Shown one piece after another: positions 1 through 7,570 of a DNA stretch of 64,000 nucleotides. The notes under the pieces are model-generated. The model did no database searches. It was given only the letters and a program-made list of their open reading frames with translations, and had not been told where the DNA came from. The DNA is taken from the NCBI GenBank assembly GCA_963772585.1, contig CAVYXV010000009.1, positions 496,001-560,000 on the forward strand. Reading direction: 5' to 3'. This DNA is from CAVVXN01 sp963772585. Its GTDB lineage: Bacteria; Planctomycetota; PLA2; JAEUHO01. Each line of letters begins with the position of its first letter. Positions within the stretch are counted from its first letter, which is position 1. The position numbers were made by a program, and so were the translations under genes.

Positions 1-832
1 GGTCCACCTGCGCCGTGGCCGTCGCGGCCCGCGCACGGGTTCGCTCCAGGTGCGGGCGCGCGCCGGCGAGAAACGCCGCCGCGCGGGTGAGGGGCTCGGC
101 GGGCAGGACAGGGACGACGAGATCCTCCCACGCGTCGATCGTCGCGATCCGCGCGGGATCTCCCGCGATCCAGCCCGCGCGGAGGTCCCACAGCCCGTAG
201 CACTTGGTGAGGCTGTTCGTGGCGAGCACGCGGGGATGGGTCCGCGCCGCGGTCGGACGGTCCAGGGGATCGAGCTCGCGGTAGACCTCGTCGACCAGCA
301 CGAGGGCGTCGTGGCGCGTCGCGACGGCCAGGAGGTGATCGAGGTCCTCGGAGTGGAGCCGTGCCCCGCTCGGGTTGTGGAGGTCGGTCACCACGAGGAG
401 GTTGCATCCTCCTTCCGTCGCGCGTTCCAGGTCGGCGCGGTCGATCCGCCAGCCGCGGGCCGGGTCGCGCCGGAAGGTGGCGACCCTCGCTGAGACGGCC
501 GCCCCCATGCGGGGGAGCGACTCGTACGCCGGCGTCTCCACGGCGATCCGTCCCGAACGGGCGAACGCCACGGCGACCGCGAAGTTCCCGTGGGACGTTC
601 CGAGCGATGGCAGCACCCACTCCGGCCCCGGGAGTCCCTCGTGCCGGGCCACCGCCGTCCGCCACCCCGTCCAGGGATCCGGCCCCTCGGGGGGCCACGG
701 CGGGGCGAGGCCCTCCACCTCGTCCGGTCCGGGGCGGCGGCGACCGCTGAGACCCAACGAGCGGGGGTCCCCCTTGTCGAGGTGGGCCTTCGCCCAGCGA
801 AGGTAGGGGAACGGAGCGGCGTCGTCGGCCAT
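1..832 (-). CDS. PLP-dependent class I/II aminotransferase (3' end outside window)
   Basis: Read on the minus strand, a frame opens at an ATG at 832 and stays open for 277 codons to the window edge, so the C-terminus is missing. It has the fold-type I aminotransferase pattern: an NPSG loop (Asn153), the DEVYRE strand (Asp181, Tyr184, which contact the pyridine ring), the Schiff-base lysine in SLTKCYG (Lys210) and an Arg eight residues later that should bind the PLP phosphate. Family knowledge says it transfers amino groups between an amino acid and a 2-oxo acid; the substrate cannot be told. It is divergent from the SH3-like gene, with about 60 bases between the two starts. Confidence 0.85.
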   Translation of the reverse strand, partial: MADDAAPFPYLRWAKAHLDKGDPRSLGLSGRRRPGPDEVEGLAPPWPPEGPDPWTGWRTAVARHEGLPGPEWVLPSLGTSHGNFAVAVAFARSGRIAVETPAYESLPRMGAAVSARVATFRRDPARGWRIDRADLERATEGGCNLLVVTDLHNPSGARLHSEDLDHLLAVATRHDALVLVDEVYRELDPLDRPTAARTHPRVLATNSLTKCYGLWDLRAGWIAGDPARIATIDAWEDLVVPVLPAEPLTRAAAFLAGARPHLERTRARAATATAQVD

Positions 833-893
833 GGGTACCCTCGGAAATGCGCCGCCGGTCGGCTGCCGACCGCCCGACGCCCTGGAGAAGCTT

Positions 894-2120
894 ATGTCGC
901 CCGGCGCCCGCCTCCTCGTCCCGCTCCCGCTGCTGCTCCTCGCCATCCTGGCCGCGCCCGTCCTGCCGCCGGCCCTCGCCGACGGGCCGGCATCACCGGC
1001 GCCGGCGGGACCGATCCCGACGGCACCCACGCTCGTCGAGGTCACGGGGGAGAGCGTGAACGTCCGCGTCGGACCGCGCGTGGACAACCGTGCGGTCACG
1101 ACCCTCTCGCGGGGGGACGTCCTTCTCGTCGTCGAAGACGTCCCGGGGTGGAAGGGCGTCCGGATCCCCGCCGGCTTCCCCGTCGCGGTCTCCCTCGACT
1201 ACGTCGTCCCGGAGGGACCCTCGTCCGTCCGCGTCATGGCGCGAAACCTGAACCTCCGCGTGTGCCCGCCCGAAGCGGGCGAGCCCGCGCCCGGCATCTT
1301 CCGGGACCATCCCGCGCTGGGCGAGCTTCTCACCCTGATCGACATCGAGGATCCGGAGCCGGAGGACGCGGAGGCGCCCGAGGGCGACGGGACGGAACGT
1401 CCCTTCGGCCACCGGTGGGCGTGGGTCGTCGCCCCGGAGGAGATTCGCGTCTACGTGAGCGATCGGTTCCTCCGGCCGATCGCCCGCGATGCCGACGGAC
1501 TCGCGAGGCTCGCCGCCGCGCGCGACAAGCGACGCGTCGAGGCCGAGCAGCTGGCCGAGGCGCGGCGCCTCGTCGAGGCGCGCGCGTCGGCGATGCGCCT
1601 GATGGAGGTGGTGGGCAACGTGCAGCGCTCGCTCCACGACCTCCGCGAGAACGCGGCGTCCAACGACAAGGCGCCCGTGGTGGCGTTGGCGACCCGCCTC
1701 GACAAGGCCCTGGAGACGGAGTCGAAGGCGATGCCTTCGGTCCTCCGGCTGGCGAAGGCCCTGGACGACGACCTCGACCGTGAGATCGCCCTGCGCGTCG
1801 CGCGTCACGACGCGGCGTTGGCGCGGGAGCTCGGGCGGGAGCCCACGGCGATCCCTCCGTTGGCCCCGAAGGCGGACGACGCGACGTTCAAGGGAATCAT
1901 CCGCTACGAGCCGACCCCGGGATGGAAGGAGCCTGGGGTGTACTTCCTCTGGATCGACGGCCGGCCCCTCTACGTCCTTCGCCCCGGAGGCGTGGTCGAC
2001 ACGTCGGGAGAAGCCGTGCTGCGCGAGGCGACGGACGCGCGGGAGCACGATGTCGAAGGAGCGCTCCTGGGCAAGCGCCTCTTCGGGCTCCCCGTTCTGG
2101 AGGTCCGACGCATCCACTGA
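894..2120 (+). CDS. Secreted protein with two SH3-like domains
   Basis: This encodes 408 residues from an ATG at 894, preceded by a GGAG motif. An upstream in-frame ATG at 831 would place 21 non-hydrophobic residues before the signal peptide, so 894 is preferred. Residues 1-30 form a signal peptide ending near ALA. Two bacterial SH3-like segments follow (about 45-105 and 110-140), each with the N-V/L-R-V/x-P pattern typical of SH3 type 3 domains that bind cell-wall or peptide ligands. The middle (about 200-310) is charged, helical and probably coiled coil. The C-terminus has a WKEPGVYFLWIDG-type strand motif. The precise function is unknown; an envelope-associated binding role is inferred. 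TACCCT at 836-841 is a possible -10 box. Confidence 0.8.
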   Translation: MSPGARLLVPLPLLLLAILAAPVLPPALADGPASPAPAGPIPTAPTLVEVTGESVNVRVGPRVDNRAVTTLSRGDVLLVVEDVPGWKGVRIPAGFPVAVSLDYVVPEGPSSVRVMARNLNLRVCPPEAGEPAPGIFRDHPALGELLTLIDIEDPEPEDAEAPEGDGTERPFGHRWAWVVAPEEIRVYVSDRFLRPIARDADGLARLAAARDKRRVEAEQLAEARRLVEARASAMRLMEVVGNVQRSLHDLRENAASNDKAPVVALATRLDKALETESKAMPSVLRLAKALDDDLDREIALRVARHDAALARELGREPTAIPPLAPKADDATFKGIIRYEPTPGWKEPGVYFLWIDGRPLYVLRPGGVVDTSGEAVLREATDAREHDVEGALLGKRLFGLPVLEVRRIH

Positions 2121-2145
2121 CGTCGGCGGACTCGGCGGGCGTGCC

Positions 2146-3468
2146 TCAGCGTCCGAGCGTGGCGTCGAGCCGCCGGCGGACGAAGTCCAGGTGCAGCCTG
2201 AGGTCGTAGAATTCCCGCATGTAGGAGAGCGGGATCTTCACCCCGGCGACCTCCTCCTCGACGCGGCTCAGCGCCGCCTGCTGGGCTTCGAGTTCGTCGT
2301 GCGACACGTGGCCGCGGATGGCCTGGTCCACGGCCCGCACGTCCCGGTACCACAGGTAGATGCGGCGCCGGACGCCCCAGCGGTAGATGGGCGGCGCGGT
2401 CTTGAACAGGGGGAACAAGAGCGTCAGCAGCGGGAGGAGGAAGATGATCGCCCGGTCGAGGAAGCTCGCGAACCAGAACGGGAAGACGCGGTAGGCCCAG
2501 GACGGTCCGCGACTCAAGGCGCGGGCGGCCTCGTCGGACAACGGGACGTCCACGTAGTGTTCGGAGGGGAACGTGCCGGGGGCCGACAGCAGGCTTCCCT
2601 GCGCGTGCTCGCGCTTGGCCGCTTCCACGAGCAGCGAGGCGAGAGCCGGGTGGAAGTCGCGGGTGGCGACCAGGGCCGCGGTCGATGCGATCAGTTCGAG
2701 ATCTCCGGGAGGTGCGTCGCGCCCGAGGTCCAGGAGTCCGCGCGGTACCTCGACGGTCTGGAGGAACGGGAACCGGCGGGCGAGGGCCTCGCGCCGCGGG
2801 ATGGGCACCGCGACGATGTCGGGGGAGGCCAGCACGTCGGCGAGCCAGGCGGGTCCGGGGGCGATCACGAAGAAGGCGGCATCCACGTCGCCCCGGAGCA
2901 GGGCCTCGGCAGCGGCGTGCCCTCCGAGCGGGGAGAGGTGCGGGGAGGCGCCCTCTTCGCCCTGGCCGAGGGCATCGAGGAGGGTCAAGGCGAGGTCCCG
3001 CGTTCCGCTGCCCTCCTCTCCGACGGCGACGCGGAGGTCCTTCAGGTCGGCCGGGCTGTGGACGTCGCGGTCCCGCCGGGCCAGGATCCACAGCGGCTCC
3101 ATGAACACGCTGGCGAGCGAGCGCAGCGACTCGCGCTGCGACGCGCTCGCCGTTCCCCCCTGGACGAGGGCCACGTCGAGCTCGCCCGCCTCCAGCATCC
3201 GGAGGTTTTCCACGGAGCCGGCCGTCTCGACGAGCTCGACACGGATGCCGCGGACCGCGAGGTCGCGGGCGTAGGCCTCGGCGTACCGGTGGTACGCGCC
3301 GTCGGGTCGCCCCGAGCCGAGTCGGAAGCCGTGCGGGGGTCCCGGTCCCATCAACTTCAACGCGACGAAGACGACGAGGGCGGCGACGAGGAAGCTGCCG
3401 AGCCAGAGTTTCAGCACACTCCGTCGGACCTCCCGCCCGGTCTGGTCGTGCTCAGGATCCGTGGCCAT
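2146..3468 (-). CDS. TAXI-family TRAP transporter solute receptor, membrane anchored
   Basis: This encodes 440 residues from an ATG at 3468 with a GGAGAGAG ribosome site. The N-terminus is a short cytoplasmic stretch followed by one membrane helix (about 19-38). The receptor domain then begins with the family signature around PDGAYHRYAEAYARDL and continues through VQGGTAS and a GSGTRDLAL stretch. After about residue 330 there is a second hydrophobic helix (FLLPLLTLLFPLF) and a charged, probably cytoplasmic tail. TAXI receptors usually hand solutes to a DctQM permease; none lies nearby. The C-terminal membrane extension is seen in orphan TAXI proteins. The ligand is unknown. It is divergent from the methyltransferase gene. 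Confidence 0.85.
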   Translation of the reverse strand: MATDPEHDQTGREVRRSVLKLWLGSFLVAALVVFVALKLMGPGPPHGFRLGSGRPDGAYHRYAEAYARDLAVRGIRVELVETAGSVENLRMLEAGELDVALVQGGTASASQRESLRSLASVFMEPLWILARRDRDVHSPADLKDLRVAVGEEGSGTRDLALTLLDALGQGEEGASPHLSPLGGHAAAEALLRGDVDAAFFVIAPGPAWLADVLASPDIVAVPIPRREALARRFPFLQTVEVPRGLLDLGRDAPPGDLELIASTAALVATRDFHPALASLLVEAAKREHAQGSLLSAPGTFPSEHYVDVPLSDEAARALSRGPSWAYRVFPFWFASFLDRAIIFLLPLLTLLFPLFKTAPPIYRWGVRRRIYLWYRDVRAVDQAIRGHVSHDELEAQQAALSRVEEEVAGVKIPLSYMREFYDLRLHLDFVRRRLDATLGR

Positions 3469-3497
3469 CCGCTCTCTCCGATCCGGCGTCGATGCAC

Positions 3498-3507
3498 AGG
3501 GTAGACT
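3498..3507. promoter_or_regulatory. Overlapping divergent -10 boxes (TAXI receptor / methyltransferase)
   Basis: On the plus strand TAGACT lies at 3502-3507, about 27 bases before the GTG of the methyltransferase. On the minus strand TACCCT lies at 3503-3498, about 30 bases before the TAXI start. Both match the TAnnnT form seen before many genes here. No clear -35 was recognised. Because the hexamers overlap, the two promoters should compete for polymerase; that is inference. Confidence 0.45.
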
Positions 3508-3534
3508 GCGCCGTCGGATTCGGAGCAGGTCGCC

Positions 3535-4191
3535 GTGGCCAAGGACCAGACCGACGGCCGCGGCGCGGCCGTCTACACGCCGTTCACCCTTCGCTTCTAC
3601 GACGCGGCGGTCTTCGGTTGGAGTGCCCCGTTCGCATGGCGGTGTCCGTGGGAGGCGCTGGAGCGCCATACCGCGCGGTGGGTCAGCGCCAACCACCTGG
3701 ACGTCGGCGTGGGCACCGGCTCGCTTCTCGCGCGGTGCCGCTTCCCGTCGCGCCACCCGCGGCTGGGGCTCCTCGACGTGAACCAGGCGTCGCTCGACGC
3801 CGCGGCGCACCGGCTTCGGCGCCACCGGCCCGAAGTCCACCGGGCCGACGTCCTCCGCCCGATCTCCGTTCGCACGGCGCCCTTCGACACGGTCTCGATG
3901 AACTTCCTCCTGCACTGCCTTCCGGGTCCCCCGTCGCACAAGGCGACGGCGATCGACCATCTCCGGGCGCTGGTCCGCCCCGGCGCGCTGTTCTTCGGGA
4001 CGACCATCCTCGGGCGGGACGTGTGGATGGATCCCGCGGCGCGGACCCTGCTTCGCGTGCTCAACGCGCGGGGCGTCTTCTCGAACCTGGAGGACGACGG
4101 CGAGCGCATCCAGCGGGCCCTGGCCGACCGCCTTCGGGACGTCGTGATCGAGCGCGTCGGCATGGTGGCGCTCTGGCGGGGGAGGGCCTGA
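3535..4191 (+). CDS. Class I SAM-dependent methyltransferase
   Basis: This encodes 218 residues from a GTG at 3535. The Rossmann SAM-binding motif I appears as LDVGVGTGSLLARC (about 54-67). The acidic residue after beta-2 is in LLDVNQASL, and a post-motif with SMNFLLHCLPG fits motif IV. FFGTTILGRDV follows as a late strand. Length and order match small-molecule methyltransferases of the UbiE/coenzyme-Q-like type. The methyl acceptor cannot be inferred and the neighbours do not help. The start is supported by the N-terminus YTPFTLRFYDAAVFGW, a conserved-looking helix in this family. Confidence 0.8.
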   Translation: MAKDQTDGRGAAVYTPFTLRFYDAAVFGWSAPFAWRCPWEALERHTARWVSANHLDVGVGTGSLLARCRFPSRHPRLGLLDVNQASLDAAAHRLRRHRPEVHRADVLRPISVRTAPFDTVSMNFLLHCLPGPPSHKATAIDHLRALVRPGALFFGTTILGRDVWMDPAARTLLRVLNARGVFSNLEDDGERIQRALADRLRDVVIERVGMVALWRGRA

Positions 4192-4206
4192 CCGGGGTCG
4201 AGGGCG

Positions 4207-4254
4207 GGACCTCCGGTCCGGCACGGGGGAATCCCCCCCCCCGCCGGAGGGTCC
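4207..4254 (+). terminator. Large GC hairpin after methyltransferase gene
   Basis: GGACCTCCGG pairs with CCGGAGGGTCC (one bulge), and an inner GGGGG/CCCCC pair encloses AAT. The structure sits 16 bases after the methyltransferase stop and ends just before the ribosome site of the next gene. There is no U tract after it, so it may be a weak terminator or a 5' leader structure of the downstream gene. Confidence 0.4.
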
Positions 4255-4284
4255 ACCATGGGGGCCCCCGGGAAGGAGGATCGC

Positions 4285-5682
4285 ATGCAGACCATCGTCC
4301 GTGTCACCGTGGTCTCGCTCGTGGTGGTCGGCGCGGCCGCATCCGCCTCGGCGATGTGGAAGGGCCCGGACGAGCACGTCCCCCTGGACCGCCTGATCGC
4401 GAACACCGCACGGCGCGTCGAGGCCTCGCCGGACGACGGCCGCGCCCACGGCCTCCTGGCCCGGCTGCACGGGCTGGCGTGGGCGGGGATCCGGGGCGAG
4501 GTGGGGGTGGAGTCCCCCGAGGAGGAAGGAGGGCTGCCCTCCATCCCGATCTACCAACCGGTGGTCCGCAAGCGCAGCGCCCCGACGATCGCCGATGCCG
4601 ACGTCGAGCACTTCCAGCAGGCGGTCTTCCACTACCGGAAGGCGACACGGCTCCTGCCCGACGTGGCGCTGTACTGGCTGGGCCTCGGCCATCTCCTCGA
4701 CACCGGCTCGTCCTACGTCGGACGCATCGGGTCCCCCGACGGGGTCGAAGCGAAGCTCGCTCTCGCTCCCGAGAGGCAGGAACGGCTGGGATCGCTGCTC
4801 CACGACCTCGCGGCGGGCGACGCGAAGCGGCGAGAGGCGGCCGCGCGGGGGCTTCGCGAAGGACTGGAGGACTGGGGCGCCGTCCTACCCCAGTTCCTGG
4901 ACGGGCTCCAGGGCGAGCCGCGCGAGGCGCTCGTCGGCGTCATCGCGCACGACTGGCGCCGCCACGCCGTGGCCGCCTACACCCGCGCGTTCGAACTCGC
5001 CCGCGAGGGGGACCTCGCAGGGGACGCCCTTCCGTCGTCGGGACCCGACGTCATCAGCGAGGAAGCGGGCGCGGCCCTGAAGCGCCTGCTTCCCGAGATG
5101 CCCCAGAGCGAGGCGCGCGACGAGCTGCTCGCGAGCGTGAAGAAGGCCCTCGGCAAGCTCGGTGCCAAGCCGCGGTTCATCACGCCCGTGATCTTCCCCC
5201 TGGGCGACGATCGGCCGCTCTCCGCGCTCGTGGACGACGACCGGACCGTCGCCTTCGACCTCGACGGCGACGACGTCCCGGGGCTCTGGCCGTGGCTGAG
5301 ACCGGGCGCGGGGATCCTGGTCTGGGACCCGGAGGCGGCCGGCCGCATCACCTCGGGCCGCCGGCTGTTCGGCTCCGTCACGTGGTGGATGTTCTGGGCG
5401 GACGGCTACGAGCCGCTCGCCGCGCTCGACGACGACGGCGACGGCCGGCTCACGGGAAGCGAGCTCGACGGCATCGCCGTGTGGCGAGACCGGGACGCCG
5501 ACGCGGTCTCCGACCCGGGAGAAGTCGTCCCGGCGAGGGCGATGGGGGTCGTGTCCATCGCGGTCGGGGCGACGGCCCGGAGCGAGGGCGTGCCCGCCAA
5601 CCCCCGCGGAATCGAATTGGCCGACGGCACGACCCGCCCGACCTACGACTGGACCCCCGAACGCCGCGACCTCCGCCCCTGA
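4285..5682 (+). CDS. Secreted protein with Asp-rich calcium-binding-like loops, function unknown
   Basis: This encodes 465 residues from an ATG at 4285, seven bases after an AAGGAGGA ribosome site. An in-frame ATG at 4258 lies before that site and is rejected. A signal peptide with an ASA cleavage site occupies residues 1-23. Residues 40-330 are largely helical with TPR-like character (a region ending HYRKATRLLPDVALYWLGLGHLL). The last 130 residues contain DLDGDDVPG and DDDGDGRLTGSE loops, which resemble EF-hand or dockerin calcium sites, plus DRDADAVSDPGEV. Such FG-GAP/EF-hand-like tails are common in secreted proteins of environmental bacteria. It could be an extracellular structural or binding protein; no enzyme motif was found. 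Confidence 0.75.
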   Translation: MQTIVRVTVVSLVVVGAAASASAMWKGPDEHVPLDRLIANTARRVEASPDDGRAHGLLARLHGLAWAGIRGEVGVESPEEEGGLPSIPIYQPVVRKRSAPTIADADVEHFQQAVFHYRKATRLLPDVALYWLGLGHLLDTGSSYVGRIGSPDGVEAKLALAPERQERLGSLLHDLAAGDAKRREAAARGLREGLEDWGAVLPQFLDGLQGEPREALVGVIAHDWRRHAVAAYTRAFELAREGDLAGDALPSSGPDVISEEAGAALKRLLPEMPQSEARDELLASVKKALGKLGAKPRFITPVIFPLGDDRPLSALVDDDRTVAFDLDGDDVPGLWPWLRPGAGILVWDPEAAGRITSGRRLFGSVTWWMFWADGYEPLAALDDDGDGRLTGSELDGIAVWRDRDADAVSDPGEVVPARAMGVVSIAVGATARSEGVPANPRGIELADGTTRPTYDWTPERRDLRP

Positions 5683-5769
5683 CGATCGTCCCCGCGGCCC
5701 GGGAGGGTCGGACCGACGCTCCCCGGGCGAAGGGAGGCGCCCCGCGGGGCGCAGCGGGTCGCAAACCGG

Positions 5770-7005
5770 TCAGGGGCGGTCGTCGAGGCGGCGGGCGCGG
5801 GCTCGCTGCTCTTCGCGGGAGCGGCGGCTGCCCCTGGCGCCGTGGGGGTCGGCGGAACGGCGCTCGCGCCAGCGGCGTTCGCCGGCGTCGTACCGCTCGG
5901 CGAAGGCGCGGCGGAACGCGTCGAAGTCGCCCGCGAGGATCTCGGCGCGCGCGCGCTTCACCAGGTCCACGAAGAACGTCAGGTTGTGCAGGGTGCCGAG
6001 CGTCACGGCGGTATGCTCGCCCACCGCGAAGAGGTGGCGGAGCCACGCGCGCGAGCAGCGCCGGCACACCTCGCACGGACAGTCGGGGTCGAGCGGCTCC
6101 TCGCTCTCCTCGTGCTCGCGACCGCCGATGCGCACGACGCCGTCGTGCGTGTAGAGGTGTCCGCGCCGACCCTCGCGCGTGGGTAGGACGCAGTCGAAGA
6201 GGTCGATGCCTCGCGCGATCGCCTCGAGGAGCTCGGGAGGCTTCCCGACGCCCATGAGGTACCGCGGGCGGTCCGACGGAAGCTCGGGCGTCGTCGCGTC
6301 GAGCGTGGAGAGGCGCAGGGCGAGGCTCTCGCCGACGGCGAGTCCCCCGACGGCGTAGCCGGGGAGGTCCAACTCGACGAGCGCGCGGGCGCTTTGCACG
6401 CGGAGCTCGGGGTCCGTGCCGCCCTGGACGATTCCAAAGAGGGCCTGGTCGTCGCGCGTCCGCGCGTCGTTGCAGTGGCGGGCCCATCGCGTCGTCCGCT
6501 CGACGGCATCGGCGAGCGCCTCGCGGCTCGCCGGGAGGGCGAGGCAGTGGTCGAAGGCCATGACGAGGTCGGCGCCCAAGGCCTCCTGGATCCGCATCGC
6601 CTCGCGCGGACCGAGGAAGATGCGCTCGCCGTCGAGGTGGCTCCGGACGAGAACCCCGTCCTCGTGAACGCGGACGAGGTTGCCGAGCGAGAACACCTGG
6701 TAGCCGCCGCTGTCCGTGATCCACGGTCGCTCCATGCCCGTAAAGCCGTGGAGGCCCCCGAGCGCTCGCACGCGCTCTTCGCCCGGTCGGAGGTGGAGGT
6801 GGTACGTGTTGGCCAGGAGGACGGCGGGGTCGATGCGCTCGACGTGCGCGGGCGTCAGGCCTTTCACCGAGGCGCGGGTGGCCACGGGCATGAACGCGGG
6901 CGTCTCGACGGTCCCGTGGGGGGTGCGGAAGGCCCCGGCGCGCGCGCAACCCTCGTGTCCGGTGACGGCGAAGTCGAGCGACGGGTGGGGGACGGCGGAG
7001 GGCAC
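5770..7005 (-). CDS. tgt: tRNA-guanine transglycosylase
   Basis: This encodes 411 residues from a GTG at 7005, preceded by GGGGAG. The enzyme swaps guanine-34 of tRNAs with GUN anticodons for preQ1 on the way to queuosine. Asp98 in ITDSGGYQVFS is the general acid/base position, and Asp271 in GIDLFDCVLPTREGR is the nucleophile position. The zinc site is visible as CPCEVC, followed about 25 residues later by His in GTLHNLTF. Length fits the bacterial family, with a longer basic C-terminal tail (about 25 residues) rich in Arg. No queuosine biosynthesis gene is adjacent. It is divergent from a small membrane protein gene. Confidence 0.95.
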   Translation of the reverse strand: MPSAVPHPSLDFAVTGHEGCARAGAFRTPHGTVETPAFMPVATRASVKGLTPAHVERIDPAVLLANTYHLHLRPGEERVRALGGLHGFTGMERPWITDSGGYQVFSLGNLVRVHEDGVLVRSHLDGERIFLGPREAMRIQEALGADLVMAFDHCLALPASREALADAVERTTRWARHCNDARTRDDQALFGIVQGGTDPELRVQSARALVELDLPGYAVGGLAVGESLALRLSTLDATTPELPSDRPRYLMGVGKPPELLEAIARGIDLFDCVLPTREGRRGHLYTHDGVVRIGGREHEESEEPLDPDCPCEVCRRCSRAWLRHLFAVGEHTAVTLGTLHNLTFFVDLVKRARAEILAGDFDAFRRAFAERYDAGERRWRERRSADPHGARGSRRSREEQRARARRLDDRP

Positions 7006-7078
7006 GGCTCCCCTTGTATCCGCCCCCGCCCGGCGTGCGCGCTCAAGCCGCTCCGCTCGGGGGGCCGAAGAGGAGACG

Positions 7079-7555
7079 ATGGCGACCCGTATGCCGCCGC
7101 CGTTCGAGCCCCGGAAACTCCGCCGGCGCGAGCTGGAGGTGCCGATCACGCCGGCGCTGAAGCGCCTGCCCGGGAGGTACCGGGACGAGCTCCAGGGGCG
7201 TCGCCAGGAGCTGATCGACAGCACGAGCGCCTGGCGGGGTCGGAACCTGGAGCGCCTCCGGCGTTACGCGCTCGGAGGAGCGGCGTTCTTCCCCCTGGCC
7301 GCAGGACTCCTCTGGTTCCACCGCTCTGCCGCGGTCCTCCTCGCCATGCCGTTCCTCGGCGCGGCGTACGGCGCGCTCGTCGTCCTCCTGCGCCCCTCGG
7401 TCTGGGTCGCCGGCGCCCTCTGCTGGATGGCGAGTCTCGCGCTCCTGCTGCTGGACGGCCAGATGCCCTTCGCTGGCGGCCTGGGATTCATCTGGTTCTA
7501 CCACCTGGCCATCTTCAGCATCGGCATGGCGGTTGGCGCCACCGCCGACGGATGA
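7079..7555 (+). CDS. Small integral membrane protein, unknown
   Basis: This encodes 158 residues from an ATG at 7079 with an AGGAGA ribosome site. About 60 charged, cytoplasmic-looking residues precede four hydrophobic helices (roughly 62-80, 85-103, 106-124 and 135-153). No conserved catalytic motif was recognised. The gene is only 15 bases from the convergent kinase gene, and upstream it is divergent from tgt by 73 bases. Function unknown. Confidence 0.7.
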   Translation: MATRMPPPFEPRKLRRRELEVPITPALKRLPGRYRDELQGRRQELIDSTSAWRGRNLERLRRYALGGAAFFPLAAGLLWFHRSAAVLLAMPFLGAAYGALVVLLRPSVWVAGALCWMASLALLLLDGQMPFAGGLGFIWFYHLAIFSIGMAVGATADG

Positions 7556-7570
7556 GGCGGGCGGCGCGTC

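Noticed and set aside
831..893. Earlier ATG start for the SH3-like protein
   Set aside because: It would put 21 polar residues before a normal signal peptide and overlaps the start of the divergent aminotransferase gene.
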